Assembly (NCBI GenBank): GCA_002104945.1
Contig: MCFH01000006.1
Span: 620,001-684,000 of the forward strand
Length of the DNA: 64,000 nt
Direction: 5' to 3'
Source: Piromyces finnis
Taxonomy: Eukaryota > Neocallimastigomycota > Neocallimastigomycetes > Neocallimastigales > Neocallimastigaceae
Numbering within the stretch: position 1 is the stretch's first letter; every line of letters starts with the position of its first letter. The notes under the pieces were generated by a model. That model was not told the origin of the DNA and did no database searches. It was given only the letters and a program-made list of their open reading frames with translations. Shown one piece after another: positions 40,764 through 52,031 of the stretch. The position numbers and the translations under genes were made by a program.

Positions 40764-41047
40764 TAAAATTAATTATAATATTATATTTTTTATATTTTTT
40801 ACATTTACTTTATTATATTTAATTTTATTATATTTTTGAATATAAAAAAAAGTCCTTTACATATTTTTTCTAATTTTTATTAATTAAAAGACTGAAATAT
40901 TTATTTTACATAAATAAAAAAAAATAAATATTTACATTTAATTTAAAATTATTAAATCTAAAATTTAAATAACTAATTTTATAATTATTAATTTTTTTAA
41001 TTTTTCATATTTTTTTATGAAATAATGAAATAATGAAATGCTTGTAT

Positions 41048-41992
41048 CTAGTTAGTTTCAATGATAGTTGGTAAGGTCTTAGTAGTTTTAATGACAGGTA
41101 AAGTTTTAGTAGTTTGAATAACAATAGTTTTAGTAGTTGGAACAACTGGAGTAATTAGTACTTCAGGAGCTTCTGGAGCTTCTGGTAATGACTTTGGAGC
41201 TGGTGTTTCTGGAGTAATTGGAGCTTCTGGAGCTTCTGGTAATGACTTTGGAGCTGGTGTTTCTGGAGTAATTGGAGCTTCTGGAGCTTCTGGTAATGAC
41301 TTTGGAGCTGGTGTTTCAGGTAATGATTTTGGGGCTACAGTTTCAGCATCTTCTTCACCAGCTAAAACACTATTTGTTGGTAAAGACTTAGCTGATAAGG
41401 TTTTAGTAGATTGAACAATTGGAGCTTCTGGACCTACTGGTTCTTGTAATGTCTTTGGGGCTGGTTTTTCTGGTATGGCCTTTGGAGCTGGTGCTTCTGG
41501 AGCAACTGATACTTCTGGAGCTTCTGGTATAGATTTTGGAGCTGGTGTTTCAAGTAATGATTTTGGAGAAGGAGTTTCTGGAATTGACTTTGGAACAGCT
41601 ATTTCATCTTCTTCTTCAGCAATTAAATTATTCGTAACAGTTGGTAAAGTTTTAGAATGTAAAGTTTTAGAATGTAAAGTTTTAGTAGATGGAACAACTG
41701 GTGCTATTGGAACTTCAGGAGCTTCTGATAATGATTTTGGAACTGGTGTTTCTGAAACAACTGGTTTATTTAATGATTTTGGAGCTGGCGTTTCTGGAAC
41801 AACTGGTACTTCTGGAACAACAGTAGTTTCTGGTAAAGCTTTTGGTGGTAAAGTTTTAGTAGATGGAACTACTGGTGCAATTGGTTCAACTGGTGTAATT
41901 CCAACTTGAATTGGTTCTTCATCAGAAATTGGTAAACCAATAACATTTAAAGATAAAGAAAGAACAATACCGAAAACAAGAGAGAAACGCAT
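41048..41992 (-). CDS. Secreted Pro/Glu/Ala/Lys repeat protein L7 (type B)
   Basis: 314 residues, type B 3' flank (ATACAAGCATTTCATTATTT). Signal peptide ends LSLNVIG. It carries KPVVSETPVPKSLSEAPEVP, EAPEVSVAPEAPAPKAIPE (otherwise seen in type A genes), KTLQEPVGPEAPIVQSTKTL, and three regular ETPAPKSLPEAPEAPIT units; C terminus IVIQTTKTLPVIKTTKTLP as in L3. The A-type module in a B-type gene points to exchange between copies. Rightmost array gene; no divergent partner remains. Confidence 0.82.
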   Translation of the reverse strand: MRFSLVFGIVLSLSLNVIGLPISDEEPIQVGITPVEPIAPVVPSTKTLPPKALPETTVVPEVPVVPETPAPKSLNKPVVSETPVPKSLSEAPEVPIAPVVPSTKTLHSKTLHSKTLPTVTNNLIAEEEDEIAVPKSIPETPSPKSLLETPAPKSIPEAPEVSVAPEAPAPKAIPEKPAPKTLQEPVGPEAPIVQSTKTLSAKSLPTNSVLAGEEDAETVAPKSLPETPAPKSLPEAPEAPITPETPAPKSLPEAPEAPITPETPAPKSLPEAPEAPEVLITPVVPTTKTIVIQTTKTLPVIKTTKTLPTIIETN

Positions 41993-42820
41993 TTTGAAAT
42001 ATTTGTAATAATTTTACTTTTTAAATTTAGAATTATTTATTTATTATTCTTTTTATTTTTTTATTTTTATAAAAGAATATTATTATTATTAAATACAAAT
42101 TGTATTATAATTATTAAAAAAAAAAGAAAAGGAATTTTACCCTATTTATATCTTTTTTAATGAATATTAATATATTAATAAATAATAATTAATTTTAATA
42201 ATATTTTAATTTTAATAATATATTTTAATAATGAATAATATTAAAACAATTTATTATATATGATTATAATTGAAACCAATTATTTATTCATTTCTAATAA
42301 CAAATATCATAAAATAGGATAAAAAAAAGGAGAATATTTTTATTATGAAAGAAGTAATAATATCATATTAACATGATTTAATATAAAAATATAATAATAA
42401 TTAAAATTTGTAATTATGATATTAATAAATACAAAGAATGAAAATCAATGATAGTAACAAACTTTAAAAATATTTAAAATGAATTTTGAACCAATTTTGA
42501 ATGATAAACGTAACACAATAATATCATAAGGAATATTTTAAATATTTTTGAAAAATAGTAATAAATGTTAATTAGTGATAAATGTTACACTCGAATTATT
42601 AAAATTCCTTTTTTTTTTTCATTTTTTAAAATAATAAAAAATAGCCTTTTACATTTTAAATAAAATTATAATAAAGAACTTTATAATAAAGAACTTTATT
42701 TAAATTAATAGAAAATTAAATTGTATTGCTTTTTTAATAGTAAAATAATAACTTTTGGAAAAAATAAGTGAAAAAAACTTTATTATTTAATTTCATTAAT
42801 AATTATTGACTAAATAAAGA
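41993..42820. repeat. Half of a divergent upstream region (right array boundary)
   Basis: Upstream arm of L7 (41993 to about 42545) followed by about 275 bases of core in orientation X, as in region 1. Homology stops at about 42820: GACTAAATAAA is followed by GAGGTTATATTC, whereas the other copies continue AGTGTATTTTTTC. This is the right edge of the duplicated DNA. Confidence 0.88.
42143..42150 (-). promoter_or_regulatory. TATA-like element of L7
   Basis: TATAAATA with GGGTAAAATTCC, about 150 bases before the L7 start codon. Confidence 0.55.
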
Positions 42821-43221
42821 GGTTATATTCAATAAAAAGATATTAAAATTAATTAATGATTTACATAAGAACATATATGTAATAATAAATTTAATATTAT
42901 AAGATTTATTATTAAAATGAATATAAATATTAGTTCATTGATCTATTGATATAATATTAAATTTACTAAAATTTTAAAATAATTATAAAGATTTTTAAAT
43001 ATTATCCTTATTTTTGTATAATATCATTATTTTTTTATTTAAGTCTTAGAGTAAGAATTTTTTTTTTTTTTTTTTAATTATCATTTTATGTAAAAAAATA
43101 TATATATAAATTATAAATTTACACTAAAAATAAAAAAGAAAAAGAAAATAATAAGGAAAAATAAATGGTTAAAATTGGTTCTTTTATCAACTTTTTTTTT
43201 ATTTTTATTTTTATTTATTAT

Positions 43222-43257
<36 letters not shown>

Positions 43258-44773
43258 TTTTAATAGTTTGTCATAGATGGTAAATAATATTATATAAATC
43301 GATCCTAACTATAAGAAAAAAATAAATTGAAAAATAAAATATAAAAAAAAAAAAAAAAAAAAAATTAAAGTAAAACAATATTAATCATTTTTTTTTCTTT
43401 CATTATATATTTTTATAATAGAAATATGGGTTTTTTCTGTGAAGTTTACATTCTTGTTCAAAATTCATTCACTGAAAATTAATAATAAATAGAATATTAT
43501 TTAATTTTTTTTTCTTTAAAATGAATTTTTTTAATATAATATTTTTTAAACTATTTTTTTTTCTTCTCTTTTATAATAAAAAGGTATTATTCAACGCACA
43601 TAACTATATATACATTGTCAAGATAATAGATGATTTTAATATATACAATCCATTTTTTATCTATCTTAATATCTTTCTTCTTTTTATATAAAGAAAATAA
43701 TAAATAAAAAATTTTAATTTTTTTCTCGTTTATGAAGTTATTATGTTTTAAAGTTCGAAAAAGTGATTAATTAATAAAAGTGAGATTGAAATAATATATA
43801 TATATATAAATATAAGAATAAACAATATGTAACTATGATAAATAAAAAAAGTGCTTGCTTTAATCATAATAGTAATGTTGTAATAACTTCAATAAAAATC
43901 TATTTATCATTGACCATGTATTTTAGAAATGTTGAAAAAAATGTTTATATTCTCTTGAAACACTTGTTCTTTCTGTGTTTGGTAATAATGTGAATTAGTT
44001 ACTAATTATATTTAAAATATTTCGTTCTTATTATTTTAGAAAAAAAAAATATTATACATTAGTAATAGTTTAAAAATATATATAAATATTATCACAGATA
44101 AAGGCCATATTTTTTGATTTCATTTTCTCTTTTTTAAAAATGATAAATTACACTTTTTACTATATATTTTTTTTTTTTTTCTTGTGTAATGAACTTTATT
44201 AATAGTATTATTCATTTCATCCTTCCTTATTTATCATTCTTTCCAATATTTTTTCTTTTTTTTTATCTTATTAAATTCTATTTTTTATTTATTCAATTGG
44301 AAATGTTTTTTTTTTTTTTTTCATTAAAATAATTAGCATCATCATCACTATTAAGACCCTTCTATATTTTTTGTTCAATAAAGACTTGCTTTAATAATGA
44401 TTTAATCCTAAAATAAGGAAAGAATTACTGAATAAAAGTTGAACAATAATTTTTTGGCATATTTGATCCATTTTTCTTATTCTATTTCATAAGAAATTTT
44501 TTTTAAAACTATATAAAATGACTGGAAATATTATAGGGATTTAATAATTCACATTATTATTACCAATTTGTTTATTCTGATAACGATAATGTAAATTATT
44601 TTATCTAAATGACAATATATTGTCAAATTCTAATAAGGAATACTTTTAGAATTTATAAAAAAAATTTCGAGAATCAATGCATTAAAGTTTAAAATCTGTT
44701 TTTATAAGAATAAATAAATGTGTTAATACAAATATAATATAAACCATTATTTTTAATACTTATTTTCAACTTA
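42821..44773. other. Intergenic region between array and kinase gene
   Basis: A+T-rich DNA with poly-T/poly-A runs (43051-43076, 43218-43250, 43343-43364). It includes the 3' flank of the minus-strand kinase gene. No gene seen. Confidence 0.6.
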
Positions 44774-47368
44774 CTAATTTCCAACAGCAACTGGGAAATA
44801 ACTTTGCATTGGATTTATTGGATTATAATTAATGTTATTATTGATGTGTTGGTTTGAGTAATAATTATTGTAAAATCCATAATTATTGTTATTATAATAG
44901 TTTAAATTCATTTTATTAAAGGGTTGATTACCATTATTGTAATAACTTGAGGCATAATTATTTTGATAAACAAAATAATAGTTAGATGCCATAGCATAGG
45001 AAAGATTCATAAAATTCATTTGGTTTTGATTTGCTATTGGCATGGAATAGGTAAATGAATTGTAATTATTAAAGTAATTGTTATGGCTATTCATGGTAGT
45101 TGCATTATTATTATTATTATTGTAATGTGAATGCATAGTCTTATTAAAACTGTTCTTATGTTTAATCTTTAAACCTGGTGGAGTACGTAATGAATTATAA
45201 TTATTATTTTTAGCATGTACAGTATTCATATTATAAAAGGCTGGGTCTTCACAAGGCTTCATCTTTCCAGAAGATACAGCCTTGTTTCTTTCAATACTTT
45301 CAATTAATAACCTTAAAGAAGTGCTACCAGTACTCTTTACTCTTGTAGTAGCAATGTTTTCTGTCTTATTTTCCTTTTCTAATTTCTTACTAACTTCTTT
45401 CTTAAATAGTGCTCTTTTATGATAACTATGCATATCTTTCCATTCCTTACTACCATTATCATAATGAGAAGTTTCATCAGAGTAAAAAATTAGTTCTTCA
45501 TCAAACTTTTCAGAAGATCCTAATTCACTTGTGTAACTACTATTTGTGTTATTAATTTCGGTTGAGGAAAGATTTAAATGAGAATGAATATATCCATTTT
45601 TATGTGGGTAGTTAATATTCTTTGGAGAGGATGGTTCCATAAAGGACCATGGTGTATTTTTCTTGGCTTCTTCAAACATTGTTCTTTCTTCTTTTTCAGA
45701 AAGACTACTGGAATTATATTGCCTATCCATTCCATTTTTAATAAATGAAGTGTCTCCAATAACAGTTGGAGAAATAGAATTAGCAAATGAGGATGGATGA
45801 CAAAATGAAAAGTTTTGTCCATTTATTGGTGATGGTTCATATAAAGTAGAAACTGGTGAAATTTTTTCTAAAACATCCTTTGGTAATTCATTGTATTTTT
45901 CATCAACATCTGGGACATTATAGAAGTGAAGATAACTTCTACTTCTGGAACGATGTTGATTATTTTCTAATTTTTCTCTTCTCTCACCATAACTCCAGTT
46001 AGCTGATGGAGAAGATGAACAATATTTGTCAAAGTTTTGACTCAACATTGTCTTCTTTTCTTCAAAAACTGGCATCTTATCATCACTAATAGTGATAATT
46101 TCTTCTTCTGGTTCATCTTCATTATTTTCAATTTCTTCATTATCTTCATCATAGACTTCTTCGTATTCCTTTTCAAATTCTTCTCTAGATTTTTGATAAT
46201 ATTCATCATCATAGTAGACATCAATTTTGTTAAAAATTTCAACCATTTCTTCTAAAGTACAACGGTTGCATGGACAAAAAGCAAAAATTTTTTTAACAAG
46301 ATCATTGAATTCGAGTGAAAAACCAAACTTTTTTCTCAAAAAATCTGGATCATCATTGACGAAAATCATAAAACATTCATCATCAAGTGAGGCTGAAAAC
46401 CATGGGTTACGTCCAAATAATAAATTAATAAGAATGATACCCATAGCCCAAGCATCATTAGCTCTTGCAGAATAACCGATTTCTCTTGGCTTATACTTGT
46501 TAAATGGATCAGTGTTTTCATGATCTAAAAATGTGATTGTTTCTTCATCCATAAAATCTGAAGCAACAGCATCATTAATACATTCAGGTGGAATGTATCT
46601 TAAACTACCACAGCCAAAAGCTTCAGAGAAATCATTTTTGGTGCAGAGACCAAAATCAGTCAATTTAACATCATAATCGTTATTATTACCATAAAAACGA
46701 ATTAAAATATTTTCAGGCTTAAGATCACGATGGTAAATACCGTTTTTATGACAGTATAATAAAGCATCTGCTATCTTGTTGAAAATATAACGAACATCTT
46801 TTTCAGCTAAACCACCATAATTATTCTTTTCAATGCCACAATAATCTTGAGTAAGAATATCATATAAATCAATATCACATAAATCTAATACAAGGAATAA
46901 AAACTTTTTGTTATCAATAATATGATGAAGATTAAGAATATTTGGATGTGATCCTAAATCAATTAAAGTTTCAGCTTCAAGAAGTTGATTAGAAAGTTGG
47001 TCATCATTTAAATCTATCTTTGGGATACATTTGACTGCAAAACATTTACCATCTTCTCTCTTACCAATAAAAACAGCAGCAAAAGAACCATTACCAATTA
47101 AATCAACTAAAAGATAAGAGTGTCTTCTGTTACAGATATTACCAGATATGGTTGTACCGATCAAACTTCTTAATTGATACTTTTCAACAATTGTTTCATG
47201 CTCTTTTTCGTTATTTTCTTCATCTTCATTGGATTCACATGAAGTCATTGATTCTTTGATATTATTCATTTCTAAACTTTGATCTTTTTCATTCGAATAA
47301 TAATCAAAATCAGTACAATGATCTCCATTAAAGGAGTTCATTTTATAATCAAATTCTGGAACTATCAT
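44774..47368 (-). CDS. Ser/Thr protein kinase, Ran1/Vhs1/Sks1-like
   Basis: Single-exon, 864 residues. Kinase domain about 84-380: glycine loop IGNGSFAAVF, AVK (K113), HRDLKPEN (D215), DFG (D238), GCGSLRYIPPE (E262), then GYSARANDAWAMGIILINLL and GRNPW. The ANDxWxxGxILxNLxxGRNPW block is typical of the fungal Ran1/Pat1, Vhs1 and Sks1 group. These are cytoplasmic or nuclear kinases acting in nutrient and differentiation signalling; the substrate here is unknown. A 35-40 residue insertion (about 263-300, with DEETITFLDHENTDPF) lies between the PPE motif and the ANDAW helix. All catalytic residues are present. The tail (380-864) has an acidic Glu-rich stretch, Ser-rich linkers and ends very Asn/Tyr-rich. 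A 68-residue acidic N-terminal extension precedes the domain. Confidence 0.92.
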   Translation of the reverse strand: MIVPEFDYKMNSFNGDHCTDFDYYSNEKDQSLEMNNIKESMTSCESNEDEENNEKEHETIVEKYQLRSLIGTTISGNICNRRHSYLLVDLIGNGSFAAVFIGKREDGKCFAVKCIPKIDLNDDQLSNQLLEAETLIDLGSHPNILNLHHIIDNKKFLFLVLDLCDIDLYDILTQDYCGIEKNNYGGLAEKDVRYIFNKIADALLYCHKNGIYHRDLKPENILIRFYGNNNDYDVKLTDFGLCTKNDFSEAFGCGSLRYIPPECINDAVASDFMDEETITFLDHENTDPFNKYKPREIGYSARANDAWAMGIILINLLFGRNPWFSASLDDECFMIFVNDDPDFLRKKFGFSLEFNDLVKKIFAFCPCNRCTLEEMVEIFNKIDVYYDDEYYQKSREEFEKEYEEVYDEDNEEIENNEDEPEEEIITISDDKMPVFEEKKTMLSQNFDKYCSSSPSANWSYGERREKLENNQHRSRSRSYLHFYNVPDVDEKYNELPKDVLEKISPVSTLYEPSPINGQNFSFCHPSSFANSISPTVIGDTSFIKNGMDRQYNSSSLSEKEERTMFEEAKKNTPWSFMEPSSPKNINYPHKNGYIHSHLNLSSTEINNTNSSYTSELGSSEKFDEELIFYSDETSHYDNGSKEWKDMHSYHKRALFKKEVSKKLEKENKTENIATTRVKSTGSTSLRLLIESIERNKAVSSGKMKPCEDPAFYNMNTVHAKNNNYNSLRTPPGLKIKHKNSFNKTMHSHYNNNNNNATTMNSHNNYFNNYNSFTYSMPIANQNQMNFMNLSYAMASNYYFVYQNNYASSYYNNGNQPFNKMNLNYYNNNNYGFYNNYYSNQHINNNINYNPINPMQSYFPVAVGN

Positions 47369-50300
47369 TTTAAACTTAAAAAAAAAATAATAATAAAAAT
47401 AATTTCTTTCGTTATTTCTTTCTTTTTTTTGTAATTGATTTTGATTTTTTTTTTCGTATGTGATTGAATGCTTTTTTTTTTTATAAAAAAATAACTTTTT
47501 AATTATTTTATTTTATAGTTTTGATTTTTTTAATGTTTTTTTTTTTTTTTTTTTTTTTTTTGGCTTTTCTGTTAAATTTTGTTGTTATTAAAATTTAATA
47601 TATTCTTTAGGAATTTATTGTTAAATAAAATAAAAATTATAAAATAATAAAAGTATTCACTGACAATATTTCAGCTTTATGCTTCAATTAAATTTTATAA
47701 TTTTTTAAAATATAAAAAATAAATGCTAAATATTTAAAAGAAAATTGAATTGATTTTGGAATAAAAAAATTTTTTTGTATGTTTTTTATATTTTTTTTTT
47801 TTTTTTTGAGTTTTTGTATTTTTTTTTTGCTTTTGACTAATATTACAAAGTATTTTTTATGTTTTATGATAATAATTTTAAAAAATATCTTTAATAATAT
47901 TAATTTTTTATTTGCGAGTAATTAATTAACTGTAATATATTATTTAAATAATAATAAAAAAGAAGCAAAATAAAAAATATAATTTATATTTTCTATTTTT
48001 TAAGATTATAATAGATTTTGATAAGTCTTCTCTTTTTATATTTCTTTAAAAAATATATTTATGATAAACAAATAAATTCTTTTTTGTGTGCTATATATAT
48101 GTAAAAAAAAAAGGTTGATTGCTTTCTTTATACAATGAATATTTTTCAAAAGAATTACTTTAAAAATATCTAATTGATAATCAATTATTATCTTGAATAT
48201 TTTTAGAAAAATAAATTTACTTCTTTTGTAAAATTTATTATTATATAAACTGAAATTTTTGTTGGGTTTATATTTTATTGTCAAATAAAATAAATTGTTG
48301 AATGGATTTTACTATATCTTTAATAGAATAAAATTTATAATATAGTATTGATTTCTTTTAAATTTCTTTTTGAATTTTTTTTCTTTCAAATATTTGAAAA
48401 AAAAGTAATAATACTATGTATTGAGTGAAATAATAAATAAATTGAATGCTATACTTTGCAATCTTTTGGATATTCCATTATTTCTTATTATTATCAATTT
48501 TTCAAAAAATGAATAATTTAAATTATTTTATTACTTTAATAATAATTCTTTCTTTTTTCTAGTTACTATGTATTAATTATAAAAAATAAAAAAACAATTT
48601 TAAAAAATAAATATTATCTATTTTTTAAAATACATTTATTAAAGGGTCAAATATATTACTTTTTTAATAAATAAATAAATTTTATGCCTTGTCTTTTAAT
48701 TTATAGAAAATTTATAAAAAAATAAATATCTAACTAATTTCTTTTAGTATTTAACATTATTAAATTTTGAATCTTATGTTGTTTTTTGGATGAAGTATTA
48801 CTTTAATCTTTTACCAATTAATATTTAGAGTAATAAAAAAACATTTAAGCTAAAAACTTTTTATTTTTTACTATTAAAATATTAAATAAAAGGTTGTCGT
48901 TTGTAATAAAAATATTAAAAATAAAAATGAAAAGAAATAACTATTTATAAAAGTTAAAACAATTTAAATTACCTTTATGTATATTATTGGGGGTTTAGTA
49001 ATATAAATTAATATAGCTAAATTTTAAATGAGTTTTTCTTTTTAATTGAAGGTTTTTACACTACTATATAATATTTATACTACTTTCAAATGAATGAAAT
49101 TTAAAATTTAAATTTATGTATGTGGAAATCTTGTTGATATGTATAATGAAATGCTATTATCTTTTAAAATATAAAGCTTATAAGTATTTTGGTTTATTTG
49201 AATATATATTTCTATACAATTATTATTATAGATTTATGATTTATATAATATTTAATATTAACAAAAATATATTACCTTTATTAATTTTTATTTTTAATAA
49301 TTTAATTTTTAATTTATTTTAAATTTATTGTTTATTAAATTTTATTTGTTTATTTAAATTTATTATTTTTATAGTTTTATTCTCTTTAGTTTTACTTTTT
49401 TTTATAAAAAAAAGTTTATATGTTTATTGTGTTGTATATTTTTAAAACAATTAGTTAAATTGAATTACTTTTTACTATTTGAAATTCATTTTAATTATTT
49501 GATTTGTTGCTTTAATAATTTACTTTAATTCCTAATAAATAATCTATTTCGAAAAATTTATATTTAATAAAATTGTATTATATTAATACTATTTTTATTA
49601 TCGTCTCATTTTATTTAAAATATCTCTATAGTGCTAAAATTTAATTTGGCACACTTTTATTTTTCTTTATCAAAATTTTTTCATTTTGTTTAGATTACAA
49701 AAATTGTGTATTATTTATTTCTATTGTAATATTTAACGGAACTTTAATATATATTCTTATTTGGATACTTTGATTTTTAAATTTTAAGGGATTAAGTTGA
49801 ATAATCAATATAAATATTGAAATATGAGGGAAAAGTTGTTATTTTTTTTATTTATTGAAATAAAAAAAGGTGGTAAATAAATGTTTAAATTATTAATAAT
49901 AGCTGTTAAACTATTAAGAAAGGGTGTTATAAGGGGTTTTTTTTTATTGAACTATTTTTTTTATGAAAAAAACAATAAAAGAGGACTATTATAAATAGTA
50001 TTGAATGGACAAAAAACAATATTATTAATTTTTTAATATAATAAATAATTAGTATATTTATATAATGTATTTATATTTTAGTATATATATTTTAATTACC
50101 ATAAATATGTCTCTTTTTATTTAAAAAAAAAATGATTTTTTGATTTAAATTAAAATAAAAAAGAACTTTTTATTTTAATTTTATTTTTCCTTTTTCTTTT
50201 ATTTTTTTAGTAAAGAACTTTTTTTATAGTTATTCACTATTTAATAAACCTTTTATTTTAAAAATTTATTAAAAGTAGTTTTCTCTTTTTTAAAAGGACT

Positions 50301-51459
50301 ATTTTTTAATAGGTATTGTTCTTAACTATATATCTTCCTATAGTATCATTAAAATTAAAATAATTATATTTACTAATAAAATACAATAATTTTTTATTTC
50401 ATCCTATAATTTATAAAAAATTAAAAAAAAAAAAAAAATAGAAATATAAAGGGAAAATCTTATATATATATCAAAAAAGTTTTTAATTAAATTTTTAAAG
50501 CAAAATAGATACATCAATAATAATAAATAAGAATTAATATATTTATATTAATATGGAATAATATTAATTATTAGTTAATGGAAATATTATATTTATTGAA
50601 TATACTATATAATATAGTTAATATATTGATATTTTATATTATTTTTTATGGAATTAAATAATATGAATAATTCAAATAAAATTCATCATTTTAATAAAGG
50701 TTATCGATAGAGCAAAATAAATTAATATATATACTATATATTATAATATATTTTCAAATATATATTTTAACTTATTACATCATAAGTATTGTTGCTTTTT
50801 TTCTTATATATTCATAGTTATAATATAATAATCTAAATTAATATATTATAGTCTATTTAAATAAGCATATTTCATAACATATTATAATATAAAATTTATT
50901 ACTTGTATATATTATAATAATAGTAAATATAAAAATTAAATTGAATAGTTTTATATTATCTATTTTTAATTTATTTTAGTATTTTTCCATATAAAACCAA
51001 TGCTAATATAATATACATTCAATATGTATTTAATATATATAAATATAATTTATTCATAAATTTAATAATATATTAAACTATTTAGATTCAATATATTTAT
51101 AATATATGATTGCTAATCCTCATTTTTTAGACTATTCAATGATTTGTAAAGTTAAATCATTTGATATACATCTACTACTAAAGTTTAAATAAACTTTTCT
51201 TTTCTATTAAATTTAATTCAATAGTAATTACATATTGCAATATATTCTAATAAATAAACATTCATAAAAATTAAATGAAAATAAAATAAATAATAAAAAT
51301 AAAAATTATAAAAAAGCAGACCGCTATCAAAAAAAAAAGAATTACAATTAAAGTTTGATAAGCAAAAAGTCATAGGAATATTGTTGAATGACAGGCTGAG
51401 TTTAATTTTTTTCCCAGAAATAAGTGGTTGATGATAGAATTTTCAATTGCTGGATCTTA

Positions 51460-51530
51460 AAATTATTATTATTATTATTATTGTTATTATTATTATTATT
51501 CTTATTATTATTATTATTCTTATTATTTAT
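51460..51530. repeat. Interrupted ATT microsatellite
   Basis: ATT units with GTT and CTT interruptions followed by TATT units. Confidence 0.85.
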
Positions 51531-52000
51531 TTATTTATTTTTGTTGTTATATGTAATTATTATTTCATAGTAAAATAATTCAATAGTGTATATCATCATT
51601 AATTTAAACAACTATATAAAAATAAAAAATGATTATTCAGTGAAAGTATGATGCCTTCCCACCTTTACTAATATTTAAAAGGTAGAGAAAAATGACAATA
51701 TATAACATTATTTTTAAATTTAACTATTTCTTTCTCTTTCCTCTTTTCTGAGATTTTTGTTTTATTATAAATTAATATCAAATATATTGGAACAATATAT
51801 TATTTATATTATAATAATATATTTCAGTCAATTGAGCCAAATACTTTTTTTTGGTTTTTAAATTTATTATAATTTAAAGTTTATTATTACATTTCTGTAG
51901 AATAGAATGTTGAAATGTAATAATAAAACATTAAATAATAAGTAATTTAAAATAAGACCTTTATTTTATCATTATATATTAATATTATACAAAAACATTT

Positions 52001-52031
<31 letters not shown>

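Noticed and set aside
45574-46475. Several short frames over the kinase gene
   Set aside because: Out-of-frame or antisense readings of the single long kinase frame, which carries all catalytic motifs.
51310-51460. Possible C/D snoRNA (a TGATGA near 51429)
   Set aside because: No terminal stem or correctly spaced D box could be made out; the evidence is a six-base match only.
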